Shown: one piece after another, positions 51,162 through 60,366 of the stretch | Position numbering within the stretch: the stretch's first letter is position 1 | Layout of the letters: each line of letters begins with the position of its first letter | Origin: Halorubrum aethiopicum | Lineage (GTDB): Archaea; Halobacteriota; Halobacteria; Halobacteriales; Haloferacaceae | Reading direction: 5' to 3' | Assembly (NCBI RefSeq): GCF_001542905.1 | Contig: NZ_LOAJ01000001.1 | Coordinates: forward strand, 2,356,001-2,420,000 | Length of the DNA: 64,000 nt | Program-made: the position numbers and the translations under genes | The notes under the pieces: model-generated | Databases searched by the model: none | What the model was told of the DNA's origin: nothing | The model's input: only the letters and a program-made list of their open reading frames with translations

Positions 51162-51482
51162 ATGATCGCGCTCTTCGGGTTCGCGAGCCTGGTCGCGCTC
51201 GTCGCCCTCCACACGCTGGTCGCCGGCGTGACGACACGCTTTTTCAGGCTTCGACTGTCCACGTCGTGGGGGTGGGTGCTGTACACGGTCGTGTTGACGC
51301 CGATGCTCCTGTTGATCTCGACGCTCTTTTTCACCGGCATCGGGGTCGGCGCGGGCGTCGACCTCGTGAGCCCGACGATCGTCGTCTCGGCGCTCGTCGG
51401 ACTCCCGATCGTGCTCGGCGTCGCGATCGACTACCTCTACGTGCCGCCGCCGGAGGAGTACGAGCTTCCGGACACGCGGTGA
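51162..51482 (+). CDS. small membrane protein (106 aa)
   Basis: Three helices: MIALFGFASLVALVALHTLVAG, WGWVLYTVVLTPMLLLISTLFF and TIVVSALVGLPIVLGVAIDYLYV, followed by a short acidic cytoplasmic tail (PPPEEYELPDTR). It is not recognised, though its compact shape is common among conserved haloarchaeal membrane proteins. It is about 95 bp after the 177-residue gene, perhaps co-transcribed, and convergent with tmk. Confidence 0.65.
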   Translation: MIALFGFASLVALVALHTLVAGVTTRFFRLRLSTSWGWVLYTVVLTPMLLLISTLFFTGIGVGAGVDLVSPTIVVSALVGLPIVLGVAIDYLYVPPPEEYELPDTR

Positions 51483-51538
51483 GAGGGCAGGAACCGCGAC
51501 GTTCAGGAGCCGCGGCTGGACCTCCCGCGGCTCTCGCC

Positions 51539-52138
51539 CTACTCCGCGTCCGCGAGGAGGTCGGCGACGACGTCCTCGACGCGGGCGATCACGTCCTCGG
51601 GGGCCCGCGTGGCGTCGACGCGGACGAACCGGCCGGGCTCGGCGTCGATCAGCCGCTCGTAGTTCTCCCGGACCGCGGCGAGGTAGCCGTCCTCCTCGAA
51701 CTTGTCCGTGCGGCCGGCGCGCTCGGCCGCGGTCGACGCGTCCAGATCGAGGTAGATCGTCGCGTCCGGCGGGCGCGAGAAGGCGGCGTGGATCCCCCGG
51801 ACGTACTCCATCGGCCGGGCGATGTCGACGTCGCTCCGAGCGAGCGTCGCGCCCTGGTAGGCGAACCGGGAGTCGGAGTACCGGTCCGAGACGACGAGGT
51901 TCCCCTCGGCGAGCGCGGGCCGGATCGTCCCCGAGAGGTGGTCGGCGTGGTCGGCGGTGTACAAGAAGAGCTCCGCGAGCGGGTCGGCGTCCGCGTCGCC
52001 CATCGAGCGGTACACCGCGTCGCCGTACCAGCTGTCGGTCGGCTCGCGGGTGAAGACGGCGTCCGGGTGGACGTCCCGTAACGCCTCCCACACGGTCGTC
52101 TTCCCGCTCCCGTCCAGCCCCTCCAGCGTGATCAGCAT
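51539..52138 (-). CDS. tmk: thymidylate kinase
   Basis: A 199-residue dTMP kinase. The P-loop is [20 protein letters not shown], the DR-x region that binds dTMP is [23 protein letters not shown], and the lid region is [33 protein letters not shown]. It phosphorylates dTMP to dTDP for DNA synthesis. Length and motif order match the family. It is divergent from gcvH. Confidence 0.93.
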   Translation of the reverse strand: MLITLEGLDGSGKTTVWEALRDVHPDAVFTREPTDSWYGDAVYRSMGDADADPLAELFLYTADHADHLSGTIRPALAEGNLVVSDRYSDSRFAYQGATLARSDVDIARPMEYVRGIHAAFSRPPDATIYLDLDASTAAERAGRTDKFEEDGYLAAVRENYERLIDAEPGRFVRVDATRAPEDVIARVEDVVADLLADAE

Positions 52139-52215
52139 GCTCGCGCTCCGACCCGCCGGGAGAATAAACCGTCGGGATCCGGTCGGTAGGGGCCGGGAGC
52201 GACCGCCGGGAACAC

Positions 52216-52227
52216 ACCTTTTATTTC
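52216..52227 (+). promoter_or_regulatory. gcvH promoter (TATA box)
   Basis: ACCTTTTATTTC is a clear TATA element in a GC-rich region. A start about 25 bp downstream would leave a leader of about 65 nt before the gcvH ATG, longer than the near-leaderless pattern elsewhere, so the leader could carry control elements. No recognisable glycine riboswitch core was found. Confidence 0.5.
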
Positions 52228-52312
52228 CCCGTCCTCGGTAGGCATACGCACGCGTGTCGCGGGGGCGCTCGGACCGAACCGCCGGTCGGCGTGTGCCGCG
52301 ATCGATCCCACA

Positions 52313-52696
52313 ATGAGCTTCGAAGTTCCCGACGAGTTACGATACCTGGAATCGCACGAGTGGACCACCGTCGACGACGAGACAGTCCGGGTCGGGATCT
52401 CCGACTTCGCACAGGACGAGCTCGGCGACGTGGTCTTCGTCGAGCTTCCCGACGCCGGCGACGAGGTCGTGGCGGGCGAGGCGTTCGGCGTGGTCGAGTC
52501 CATCAAGGCGGTCTCGGACGTGTACTCACCCGTTTCCGGGGAGGTCCTCGCGGTCAACGAGGAGCTCTTCGACCGCCCCGAACTCGTCAACGAGGACCCC
52601 TACGGCGACGGCTGGCTGATCGAGGTCGCCCCGAGCGACGGCGTCGGAGGCGACGACCTGCTCGACGCCGACGAGTACGACGCGCAGATCGCCTGA
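52313..52696 (+). CDS. gcvH: glycine cleavage system H protein
   Basis: A 127-residue lipoyl carrier. The lipoylated Lys65 lies in [21 protein letters not shown], the GcvH-specific ESxKxxSD motif. [36 protein letters not shown] is the N-terminal hammerhead. It shuttles the aminomethyl group between the P and T proteins. It is first in the gcvH-gcvPA-gcvPB operon. The 178-bp gap before gcvPA contains GACCGAACCGACGA-like direct repeats and no gene. Confidence 0.96.
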   Translation: MSFEVPDELRYLESHEWTTVDDETVRVGISDFAQDELGDVVFVELPDAGDEVVAGEAFGVVESIKAVSDVYSPVSGEVLAVNEELFDRPELVNEDPYGDGWLIEVAPSDGVGGDDLLDADEYDAQIA

Positions 52697-52874
52697 ACGT
52701 GGAGCGTCCCGACACATCGAACCGACACCACATGCCGAGCCACCAGACCCCATCGAGACCGACCCGACGGATCGGACCGACCGAACCGAACCGACGATCC
52801 GGACCGAACCGACGAACCGGATCGTCCGCCACGAACGCCGCGGCCGCCGCGACCGGAACCGACGCGGGGCGCAG

Positions 52875-54194
52875 ATGAGCGGGAGCCCGTACGCGCCCCA
52901 CACCGACGCCGAGACCGCGGCGATGCTGGAGGCGGTCGGCGTCGACGACGAGGAGGCGCTCTTCGACATTCCCGAGGCGGTCGCCTTCGACGGCGAGTTC
53001 GGGATCGACGCCCGGACCGAACGCGGGATCCGCGACGAGTGCGCCCGCATCTTCGGCCGGAACGCCGACGCGACGGAGTTCCTCGGCCGCGGCCACTACG
53101 CCCACTACGTGCCGAGCGTCGTCGACCACCTCTCGGACCGCGCGGAGTTCCTCACGAGCTACACGCAGTACCAGCCGGAGATCTCCCAGGGGTTCCTCCA
53201 GGCGCTCTTCGAGTACCAGTCGATGCTCGTGGAGCTCACCGGCCTCCCGGTCGCGAACTGCTCGATGTACGACGCCGCCACCGCGCTGGCGGAGGCCGCG
53301 ACGCTCGCGGACCGCACGCGCTCGACGTCCGGCGACGTGGTCCTCGTCCCCGGCCACCTCCGGGAGGGGAAGCGGGCGGTCCTCGACAACTACTGTGCCG
53401 GCGCGGACCTGACCGTCGAGTCGTACCCGATGGACGACGGGATCGCCGACCTCGACGCCCTCGCCGACCGCGTCGGCGACGACGTCGTCATGGTGTACGC
53501 GGAGAACCCCACGCTCCGCGGCTGTATCGAGGAGAACCTCGCCGCGATCGGCGAGATCGCCGACGACGGCGACGCGCTGTTCACGCTGGGGTCGGACGTC
53601 GTCGCGCTGTCGGTGCTCGAGGAGCCCGCGAGCGTCGGCGCCGACGTCGTCGTCGGCGAGGCCGGTGCGCTCGGGCTCCCGACCGCCTACGGGATGGGAC
53701 TGGGGATCTTCGCCTGCCGCGAGGAGCACCTCCGGCAAGTCCCCGGCCGGCTCGTGGGCGCGAGCGAGGACGCCGCCGGCGACCGGGCGTTCACGCTCAC
53801 GCTCCAGACGCGCGAACAGCACATCCGCAAGGAGCGGGCGACATCGAACATCTGTACGAACCAGGCGTGGGTCGCGCTGCGCGCGGCGATCCACGCCGCG
53901 TGGCTCGGGCCGGACGGCCTCGTCGACCTCGCGAACGACTGCGTGCGCGAGGCCGCCGACCTCGCCGATCGCATCGACGAGGTCTCCGGGGCGGCCGCGC
54001 CGGTCCACGACCGCCACCACGTCCGGGAGTTCGCGGTACGGACCGACCAGCCGGCGGCTCCCGTGGCCGAGGACCTCGCCGACGAGGGATTCCTCGTCCA
54101 CGTCGTCGGCGAGCATCTGCTCCAGGTGTGCGTGACCGACCTCACCGCCGGGAAGTCCGACGGCCTCGTCGCGGCGTTCGAGGAGGTGATCTGA
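52875..54194 (+). CDS. gcvPA: glycine dehydrogenase (decarboxylating) subunit 1
   Basis: A 439-residue N-terminal-half subunit of the split P protein. It has [76 protein letters not shown] and [20 protein letters not shown], all classic GcvPA landmarks. It lacks the PLP lysine, which is in subunit 2. It decarboxylates glycine together with GcvPB and passes the aminomethyl group to GcvH. The next start is 1 bp after its stop. Confidence 0.95.
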   Translation: MSGSPYAPHTDAETAAMLEAVGVDDEEALFDIPEAVAFDGEFGIDARTERGIRDECARIFGRNADATEFLGRGHYAHYVPSVVDHLSDRAEFLTSYTQYQPEISQGFLQALFEYQSMLVELTGLPVANCSMYDAATALAEAATLADRTRSTSGDVVLVPGHLREGKRAVLDNYCAGADLTVESYPMDDGIADLDALADRVGDDVVMVYAENPTLRGCIEENLAAIGEIADDGDALFTLGSDVVALSVLEEPASVGADVVVGEAGALGLPTAYGMGLGIFACREEHLRQVPGRLVGASEDAAGDRAFTLTLQTREQHIRKERATSNICTNQAWVALRAAIHAAWLGPDGLVDLANDCVREAADLADRIDEVSGAAAPVHDRHHVREFAVRTDQPAAPVAEDLADEGFLVHVVGEHLLQVCVTDLTAGKSDGLVAAFEEVI

Positions 54195-54195
54195 G

Positions 54196-55626
54196 ATGAT
54201 CCACGACCAGGCCGACTACACGCGCGAGGAGGAGGCGGTTCACGAGCCGCTGCTCTCCGAGAAGGGCGAGGAGACGGTCGACGTGCGCGAGGAGTCGCCG
54301 CTCCCCGACGATCTGACCCGCGAGGAGCTCACGCTTCCCGCGCCCTCGGAGCCGGAGATCGCCCGCCACTACACCCGGCTCTCGCAGATGAACTGGGCGA
54401 TCGACTCCGGCCCGTACCCGCTCGGGAGCTGTACGATGAAGTACAACCCGAAGTTCACGGAGGACGTGGCCGCGGACCCGAACGCCGCGGTCCACCCCGA
54501 CCGCCCGGACCGGTCGGTTCAGGGGAACCTCGAGTTACAGTACCGGCTCCAGAGGTTCCTCGCGGACATCGGCGGGATGGACGCCGTCACCCTCCAGCCG
54601 CCCGCGGGCGCTGCCGGCGAACTCACGGGGATCCTGATCGCGAAGGCGTACCACGAGCACCACGGCAACGACCGCTCGGAGGTGGTGATCCCGGCGTCCG
54701 CCCACGGGACCAACTTCGCGACCGCCGCGACCGCCGGCTACGACGTGGTCGAGTTGCCCTCCGGCGAGGACGGGCGCGTCGACCTGGAGGCGCTCGAGGC
54801 CGCCGTCGGCGACGACACCGCCGCCCTGATGTTGACGAACCCGAACACGGTGGGACTCTTCGAGCGCGACATCACGGAGATAGCCGAGATCGTCCACGAC
54901 GCGGGCGGCCTGCTCTACTACGACGGCGCGAACCTCAACGCGCTGCTCGGCCGCGGCCGCCCCGGCGACATGGGGTTCGACGTGATGCACTACAACGTCC
55001 ACAAGACGTTCGCGACGCCCCACGGCGGCGGCGGCCCCGGCGCGGGCCCCGTCGGGGTCACGGCGGAGCTGGCCGACTTCCTCCCGAGCCCGCGGGTCCG
55101 CGAGACGAACGGCGAGAGGGGGTACGAGCGGTTCGAGCCCGCCGAGTCGATCGGAAAGGTCCACGGCTTCGAGGGCAACTGGCTCGTGTTGATCAAGGCG
55201 TACGCGTACATCGCCCGCCTCGGCGACGAGGGGCTCTCCGACGCCGCGGCGAAGGCCGTGCTCAACGCGAACTACCTCGCCGAGCGGATCGACCTCGAGG
55301 TCCCCTACGGCCCCTTCCACCACGAGTTCGCGGCGACCGCGGGCGACCGCGGCGCCGCCGACGTGGCCAAACGCATGCTGGACTTCGGCGTCCACCCGCC
55401 GACGACGAAGTGGCCCGAGATGGTGCCCGAGGCGATGTTGACGGAGCCGACGGAGATCGAGAACCGCTCCTCGCTCGATGACCTCGCGGAGGCGTTCGAC
55501 CTCGCGTACGCCGACGCCGACGAGGCGCTCGAGACCGCGCCGAACCGGACTGCGGCCGCCCGGATCGACCAGGTCGGGGCCGCCCGGAACCCGCGGCTCT
55601 CCTGGCAGGCGCTCGACGGGGAGTAG
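54196..55626 (+). CDS. gcvPB: glycine dehydrogenase (decarboxylating) subunit 2
   Basis: A 476-residue PLP-binding half of the P protein. PLP Lys lies in MHYNVHKTFATPHGGGGPGAGPVGV. SQMNWAIDSGPYPLGSCTMKYNPK, TLQPPAGAAGELTGILIAKAYH and PASAHGTNFATAATAGYDVVE are conserved. It starts ATG one base after the gcvPA stop. The GcvT protein needed for the next step is encoded at 16362. A hairpin follows the gene. Confidence 0.95.
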   Translation: MIHDQADYTREEEAVHEPLLSEKGEETVDVREESPLPDDLTREELTLPAPSEPEIARHYTRLSQMNWAIDSGPYPLGSCTMKYNPKFTEDVAADPNAAVHPDRPDRSVQGNLELQYRLQRFLADIGGMDAVTLQPPAGAAGELTGILIAKAYHEHHGNDRSEVVIPASAHGTNFATAATAGYDVVELPSGEDGRVDLEALEAAVGDDTAALMLTNPNTVGLFERDITEIAEIVHDAGGLLYYDGANLNALLGRGRPGDMGFDVMHYNVHKTFATPHGGGGPGAGPVGVTAELADFLPSPRVRETNGERGYERFEPAESIGKVHGFEGNWLVLIKAYAYIARLGDEGLSDAAAKAVLNANYLAERIDLEVPYGPFHHEFAATAGDRGAADVAKRMLDFGVHPPTTKWPEMVPEAMLTEPTEIENRSSLDDLAEAFDLAYADADEALETAPNRTAAARIDQVGAARNPRLSWQALDGE

Positions 55627-55632
55627 TCGAGA

Positions 55633-55649
55633 GGGCGGACCGTCCGCCC
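55633..55649 (+). terminator. hairpin after the gcv operon
   Basis: GGGCGGA-CCG-TCCGCCC is a 7-bp perfect stem with a 3-nt loop, 7 bp after the gcvPB stop. No T-run follows, so a terminator role is only suggested by its position. Confidence 0.3.
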
Positions 55650-55746
55650 CCGGCGAGCCGTCAGACTGCTCCCGACCGGTCCCGACCGCTCTCGGAGCGT
55701 GAGAACCGTCGACGACCCTTTCTCCCGACGGGCCGTACGAACGCGC

Positions 55747-56196
55747 ATGATACGAGCTATCCTCGGGCTCGCCGGAGCCCTCGCCGCGCTGTTTCCGGAC
55801 CGAGCGGTCGACGCCTTCGAGGCGGTCGCGCTCGAGGGGACCGACGCGGAGACGAAGCCGTGGGTCGGCTCCGCGGTCCGCGCCGAGGGCGTCCTCGCGG
55901 TCGCCGCCGGCCTGCTCGGCGGCCGCGCCTACGCGTGGCTCGCGAACGTCACCGGCGTCTTCGGCCTCGTCGTGTTCGCGGTCCCGAGGGCGTACCGGGC
56001 CTTCGCCGCCCGACTCCTGTACGAGGAGCCGGACGAGGTCCGGTGGGCGGACCGCTCGACGCCGCTTCTCAGAGCCGTCGGGGCGGCGTACGTCCTCGCG
56101 GCCCTCCGCGAGTTCCGGCGGCGTCGCCGGCGACGCGGGGGCGACGCGACGGGCGACGAGCGCGGCGACGACCCGGTGGAGACCGTCGACGCGTGA
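55747..56196 (+). CDS. hypothetical membrane protein (149 aa)
   Basis: From the ATG at 55747: MIRAILGLAGALAALFPDRAVDAFEAVALEG, then AEGVLAVAAGLLGGRAYAWLANVTGVFGLVVFAVP and a third hydrophobic stretch (LLRAVGAAYVLAALREF), ending in an arginine run and an acidic tail. It is not recognised. Its stop codon lies in the first unit of a six-copy 20-bp repeat array. Confidence 0.6.
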   Translation: MIRAILGLAGALAALFPDRAVDAFEAVALEGTDAETKPWVGSAVRAEGVLAVAAGLLGGRAYAWLANVTGVFGLVVFAVPRAYRAFAARLLYEEPDEVRWADRSTPLLRAVGAAYVLAALREFRRRRRRRGGDATGDERGDDPVETVDA

Positions 56197-56310
56197 TCGA
56201 CAGGTAGCGGGCGTGATCAGCAGATAGCGGGTGTGATCGTCGGGGAGTGGGCGTGATCGGTGGAGAGGTGGCGTGATCGTCGGGGAGTGGGCGTGATCGG
56301 CGGGAATCGG
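56191..56310. repeat. six 20-bp tandem repeats starting at a stop codon
   Basis: Exactly contiguous 20-bp units at 56191-56210, 56211-56230, 56231-56250, 56251-56270, 56271-56290 and 56291-56310, consensus GCGTGATCGNCGGGGAGNGG. The first unit's GCGTGA contains the stop of the upstream gene; units 3 and 5 are nearly identical. The array fills most of the gap before the phosphoesterase gene (start 56389). No spacers, so not CRISPR. Confidence 0.8.
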
Positions 56311-56388
56311 GGGCGACCGCGCGCGATCCCGCCGGCTTTCGACGCGCCACCCCCGTGGCTTTTGGATGTCACGTGCGTACCGGCGGGC

Positions 56389-56898
56389 ATGCTCGTCGGC
56401 ATCGTCTCCGACACCCACGACGACCTCGCCGCCGTGGAGGCGGCGATCGATCTGTTCGAATCGGCGGGCGTCGACGCGGTCGTCCACTGCGGCGACTTCG
56501 TCGCCCCCTTCTCCGTGACCCCCTTCGACGCCGGGTTCGACTTCCACGCCGTCCGCGGCAACAACGACGGCGAGTGGGCGGTGGAGTCCACGGTGAACGC
56601 GTTCGGGACCTACCACGGCGAGGCCGGGACGCTCTCGTTCGACGGCGTCGACGTGGCCGTCACGCACGGGACGAGCGAGGTCGTCGTCGACGCGCTCGTC
56701 GACTGCGGCGACTACGACTACGTCCTCCACGGCCACACGCACGCACACGAGGTCGAGGAGCGGGACGGCACCGTGCGGGTGAACCCCGGCGGCCTCCCGA
56801 TCCCGGTCGCGGGCGCGGACGACGACTTCCGCGTCGCGACGCTCGACACGACGGAGTCGGGCGTCGCGGCCGTGACGCACCACCGCCTGGATCGGTGA
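56389..56898 (+). CDS. YfcE/MJ0936-type metallophosphoesterase
   Basis: A 169-residue two-metal phosphodiesterase. All five motif blocks are present: GIVSDTHDD, HCGDFV, RGNNDGEW, VTHGTS and LHGHTHAHE. Size and order match the small YfcE family, which hydrolyses phosphodiesters in vitro, although the biological substrate is unknown. It follows a 20-bp repeat array that may carry its promoter. A TATA-like CTTTTGG lies about 30 bp upstream. Confidence 0.92.
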   Translation: MLVGIVSDTHDDLAAVEAAIDLFESAGVDAVVHCGDFVAPFSVTPFDAGFDFHAVRGNNDGEWAVESTVNAFGTYHGEAGTLSFDGVDVAVTHGTSEVVVDALVDCGDYDYVLHGHTHAHEVEERDGTVRVNPGGLPIPVAGADDDFRVATLDTTESGVAAVTHHRLDR

Positions 56899-57000
56899 GA
56901 CGCCGGAACGGGAGCCGCGGGGAGCCGAGCGACGGTCGGGAGCCGGCACCGCGTGACCCCTTCCCGAGGCGTTATGCCGCTCCGCCGGGAGCGTCGCGAC

Positions 57001-58080
57001 ATGTCCGAACCGACGGTCGAGTTCGAGGACGTCGAACGACTGGTCGCCGCGCGCGGCCCGCCGGGCGACGAGTATCCGGTCGCGGCGGTCTTCGAGGAGC
57101 TCGTCGAACCGCACGTGGACGCCGTCTTCTACGACCCGATGGGGAACCTCATCGCGACGAGCGAGGGGGACCCCGACGCCCCTGAGCTGATGTTCGCGGC
57201 CCACACCGACGAGCTCGCGCTGCTCGTCGAGGAGGTCACCGACGACGGGTTCCTGGAGTTCGTGATGCTCGGTGGCCACTACAAGGGGAACCTCCCGGGC
57301 CAGGAGGTCCGGATCGGTCCGGAGGCGGTCCCCGGTGTGATCGGTCCGAAGTCCCGCCACCGGATGACCGACGAGGAGCGGGAGTCGCTGGCCGAGGACC
57401 TCGTCATCGACGTGGGGGCGACGAGCCGGTCGGAGGTCGCGGCCCTCGACGTGGAGCCGGGGGATCACGCGACGTGGGACCGGACGGTGACGCGACTGGC
57501 GAACGACCGGATCGCGGGACGGGCGCTCGACGACCGCGTGCCGCTCGCGGTCCTGCTCGCGGTCGCCCGCGAGGAGGACGCCGACGCGACGGTCCACTAC
57601 GTGGCCACGACTCAGGAGGAGGTCGGGCTGCGCGGGGCGCGGGCCGCCGGACATTCGGTGGATCCGGACGTGGCCGTCGCGCTCGAGATATTTCCCGCGA
57701 ACGACTACCCTTCGGGCGTCGACGGACGGCCGGCCGTCGAGGTCGACGGCGGCCCGGTCGTCGAGTTCGGCGACGGTACCTCCGAGTACCTGTTCGGCGG
57801 CCTCCTCGTTGACCGGCGGACGCGCTCCTGGCTCACGGGATCCGCGAGGGCGGTCGACGTGTCGGTTCAGGAGGCGGTGATGCTGCGGGGAACGACCGAC
57901 GCGACCGAGTTCCAGGGGGTCCGTGGGGGCCGCCACGCCGGCGCGGTCGCGGTTCCCTGCCGGTACACGCACTCGCCGGTCGAGACGCTCTCGCTCGCCG
58001 ACGCGAACGAGGCGGCGGTCGCGCTCGCGGAGGCGATACGCACGCCGTTCCCCGACCGGAACGAGGTCCGGCACGGATGA
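57001..58080 (+). CDS. M42-family aminopeptidase/glutamyl aminopeptidase-like
   Basis: A 359-residue dinuclear metallopeptidase. Metal ligands are visible as FAAHTDELALL (His68, Asp70), GRALDDRVPLAVL (bridging Asp), TTQEEVGLRGARAAG (catalytic and ligand Glu pair), a later Glu in VALEIFPAND, and CRYTHSPVETLSLAD (final His). This matches the M42 tetrahedral aminopeptidase (TET) family. It trims peptides in the cytoplasm. The stop overlaps the start of the beta-lactamase-like gene by 4 bp (ATGA). Confidence 0.92.
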   Translation: MSEPTVEFEDVERLVAARGPPGDEYPVAAVFEELVEPHVDAVFYDPMGNLIATSEGDPDAPELMFAAHTDELALLVEEVTDDGFLEFVMLGGHYKGNLPGQEVRIGPEAVPGVIGPKSRHRMTDEERESLAEDLVIDVGATSRSEVAALDVEPGDHATWDRTVTRLANDRIAGRALDDRVPLAVLLAVAREEDADATVHYVATTQEEVGLRGARAAGHSVDPDVAVALEIFPANDYPSGVDGRPAVEVDGGPVVEFGDGTSEYLFGGLLVDRRTRSWLTGSARAVDVSVQEAVMLRGTTDATEFQGVRGGRHAGAVAVPCRYTHSPVETLSLADANEAAVALAEAIRTPFPDRNEVRHG

Positions 58081-58955
58081 GACCCGACCGCCCGCCCGTC
58101 GAGACCGACGCGGACCTCGCGGAAGCGATCGACGTGATCGCCGACCGGTTCGACGGCCGCCTCGGCGTCCTCCTCGGCCTGTCGCGGGGACCGGACGCGC
58201 TCGACGTGCTCCACCGGCGGAACGCGGACGAGGCGTTCGTCGCCGCGAGCACCATCAAGCTCCCCGTACTCTACGCGCTCTACGAGGAGTACGACGGACG
58301 GCTCGACGCGCTCGCGGAGCCGCGACCGATCGCGGCCGAGAACCGCGTCGGCGGCAGCGGGATATTTCACCTCCTCGACGATCCGACCCCGTCGCTCGAG
58401 GACCTCGCGCGGGCGACCATCGCGATCAGCGACAACGCCGCGACCAACCAGCTGATCGACGAGCTCGGCGCGGAGCGGATCGAGGCGGCCGCGAGCCGGC
58501 TCGGCATGGCCGACACGCGGCTCCGCCGGAAGATGATGGCGACGCTCGAGGGCCACGACTTCGAGCCGCTCGGCGAACAGCCCGACGGCGAGCCGGCGAA
58601 CGTCACCACGCCGGCCGACTGCGCCCGTTTCTTCGCCGACATCGTCCACGAGTCGACGCTGTCGCCGGCGGCGTACGACCGGCTCCGCGTGCCGCTCGAC
58701 GAGCAGAAGGACGCGTCGCTGTTCGCCCGCTACCTCCCGTACGGGACGCCGATCGCACACAAGACCGGCGGTCTCCCGACGGCGGCGCTGGACGCCGGGG
58801 TCGTTCGGGCCGACGACGGCGGGACGCCGCCGCTCGTGTTCACGGCGTTCGCGACGCAAGCCGAGAACGGTGGCGACGCGGGCGACGCGGTCGCGGCGGT
58901 CGGGGACGCGGCGTTCGAGCGGTTCACGGCGCTACGGCGGGAACGCGGCGACTGA
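58077..58955 (+). CDS. class A beta-lactamase-like serine hydrolase
   Basis: A 292-residue protein with the penicillin-recognising fold. SxxK is FVAASTIKLPVL (Ser58, Lys61), SDN is TIAISDNAATNQLI (Ser118 to Asn120), an omega-loop-like QPDGEPANVTTPAD keeps Glu and Asn, and the KTG triad is IAHKTGGLPTAALD. All catalytic elements of class A enzymes appear intact. There is no signal peptide, so it acts in the cytoplasm, unlike bacterial beta-lactamases. Translational coupling to the M42 peptidase suggests a role in peptide or amide hydrolysis rather than drug resistance (inference). Its stop lies in a 21-bp repeat. Confidence 0.88.
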   Translation: MRPDRPPVETDADLAEAIDVIADRFDGRLGVLLGLSRGPDALDVLHRRNADEAFVAASTIKLPVLYALYEEYDGRLDALAEPRPIAAENRVGGSGIFHLLDDPTPSLEDLARATIAISDNAATNQLIDELGAERIEAAASRLGMADTRLRRKMMATLEGHDFEPLGEQPDGEPANVTTPADCARFFADIVHESTLSPAAYDRLRVPLDEQKDASLFARYLPYGTPIAHKTGGLPTAALDAGVVRADDGGTPPLVFTAFATQAENGGDAGDAVAAVGDAAFERFTALRRERGD

Positions 58956-58999
58956 CGAGAGGAACGCGGCGACTGACGGGAGGAACGCGGCGGGCGGTA
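58940..58999. repeat. 21-bp tandem repeats over the beta-lactamase-like gene stop
   Basis: GGAACGCGGCGACTGACGRGA occurs at 58940-58960 (containing the native TGA) and 58961-58981 (TGA preserved), followed from 58982 by a partial copy GGAACGCGGCGGG. Confidence 0.7.
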
Positions 59000-59030
59000 A
59001 CGGCGGAGAACGGGAACTGCCGACGTGGCG

Positions 59031-60200
59031 TTACCCGTCGTCGGACTCCGCCAGGATCGACCAGTGCGTTCGGTAGTGCCCTATCGCCTCGTCGAGCCAC
59101 GCGTCGACGAGTTCGGTCGGCTCGTCGAGCCACGCCATCGGGTCGTCGTGGCCGTACCCGTCCAGGTCGACGAGGCGGTCGAGCACGCCCTCGAGGACGC
59201 CGAGGGTGGCAAAAGAGAGGTGCGACGGCTGGTAGCCGCCCTCCTGGATCAGCGCCAGACGGCCGTCGGCGGCGTCGTCGGCGAGCGCCCGAACTCTGGA
59301 CCCGAGCGTCCGGAACCCGCCGCGGGTGACGAGGTTTCGGCCGTTGGGGTCGACCGTGCCCGCGTCCTGCCCGGCACTCACGAGGACGAGGTCGGGGTCG
59401 TACGAGCGGACGACCGGTTCGACGATCGTCTCGAACAGGCGCTCGTACCCGCGGTCGCCGGTGCCCGGCGGGAGCGGGACGTTGAGGGTGTACCCCGTCC
59501 CGTCGCCCGCGCCGTCCTCCACGAGCGACCCCTCCTGCGGGTGGTACTCGGACCACGAGCCGTGATCGTGGTGGGCGCTCACGAGGAGGACGTCGTCGCG
59601 GTCGTAGAAGGCCTCCTGGGTCCCGTTGCCGTGGTGGACGTCCCAGTCGACGATCGCCACCCGGTCCGCGCCCGAGGCGAGCGCCTCCTCGGCCGCGATG
59701 GCCGCGTTGTTGAGGAAACAGAACCCGTCCGCCTGGGTCGGCTGCGCGTGGTGGCCGCTCGGACGACACAGCGCGTACGGGACTCCCGGCCGCCCGGACA
59801 GCGCGTGGTCGACGGCGGCGACCGCGGCCCCCGCCGCGACCCGCGCCGCGTCGTACGTCGCCTCGTTCGCCCCGGTGGTCGTCCGGCCGATCCGGCCGCC
59901 GCCGTCGGCACAGAACCCCTCCAGCCAGTCCACGTAGTCCGCGTCGTGAACGCGCTCGATCGCGTCCCGCGTCGCCCGGTCGGGCTCGACGAAGCGGCTC
60001 TCCTCGGGGAAGCCGTGTTCCACCGTCGCCACGATGTTCTCGACGCGCTCGCGGCGGTCCGGGTGGGTCTCGTCGGCGGCGACGATCGGCGTCGAGGGAT
60101 GCTTGAACGCTCCCGGCGGCTGTTCGTGATCCAGCATGCGCTCGTGCCAGAAGACGGTGAGATCGGCGTCGCCTCCGTTCGCGGTCGGTTCGGCGGTCAT
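59031..60200 (-). CDS. histone deacetylase/acetylpolyamine amidohydrolase family protein
   Basis: A 389-residue arginase-fold zinc hydrolase from the ATG at 60198-60200 (MTAEPTANGGDADLTVFWHERMLDHEQPPGAFKHP). The catalytic His pair is RPSGHHAQPTQADGFCFLNN, zinc ligands lie in VAIVDWDVHHGNGTQEAFY (Asp, His) and SAGQDAGTVDP (Asp), and the transition-state region is IQEGGYQPSHL. LYxFHPxE-like SWSEYHPQEGSLVEDGAG is typical. It may deacetylate proteins or acetylpolyamines in the cytoplasm. It is divergent from the BCCT gene across 459 bp of repeats. Confidence 0.9.
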   Translation of the reverse strand: MTAEPTANGGDADLTVFWHERMLDHEQPPGAFKHPSTPIVAADETHPDRRERVENIVATVEHGFPEESRFVEPDRATRDAIERVHDADYVDWLEGFCADGGGRIGRTTTGANEATYDAARVAAGAAVAAVDHALSGRPGVPYALCRPSGHHAQPTQADGFCFLNNAAIAAEEALASGADRVAIVDWDVHHGNGTQEAFYDRDDVLLVSAHHDHGSWSEYHPQEGSLVEDGAGDGTGYTLNVPLPPGTGDRGYERLFETIVEPVVRSYDPDLVLVSAGQDAGTVDPNGRNLVTRGGFRTLGSRVRALADDAADGRLALIQEGGYQPSHLSFATLGVLEGVLDRLVDLDGYGHDDPMAWLDEPTELVDAWLDEAIGHYRTHWSILAESDDG

Positions 60201-60366
60201 CGGTTCTCCCTCCCGCGAATCGGGTCCGCTCCGCTCGAGTCGGTCGGGATCGGCGACGGTCGGCTCTCTCGCGGATCGGCGGCCGCCCGTGCGGACGGCG
60301 CGTGCGTCGCGTGTCGCATGCCCACGCTTTCGCGGGAGGGGGTGAAAAGATCCCGGCGTGACGGCG

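Noticed and set aside
52228-52312. A glycine riboswitch in the gcvH leader
   Set aside because: No recognisable glycine aptamer core or tandem aptamer pattern could be traced by eye.
56191-56310. Possible mini-CRISPR
   Set aside because: The units are contiguous with no unique spacers and no cas genes are present.
54535-58074. A 1179-codon open frame on the minus strand
   Set aside because: Antisense to gcvPB, the membrane gene, the phosphoesterase and the M42 gene, all with clear motifs. Long stop-free antisense frames are expected at this GC content.
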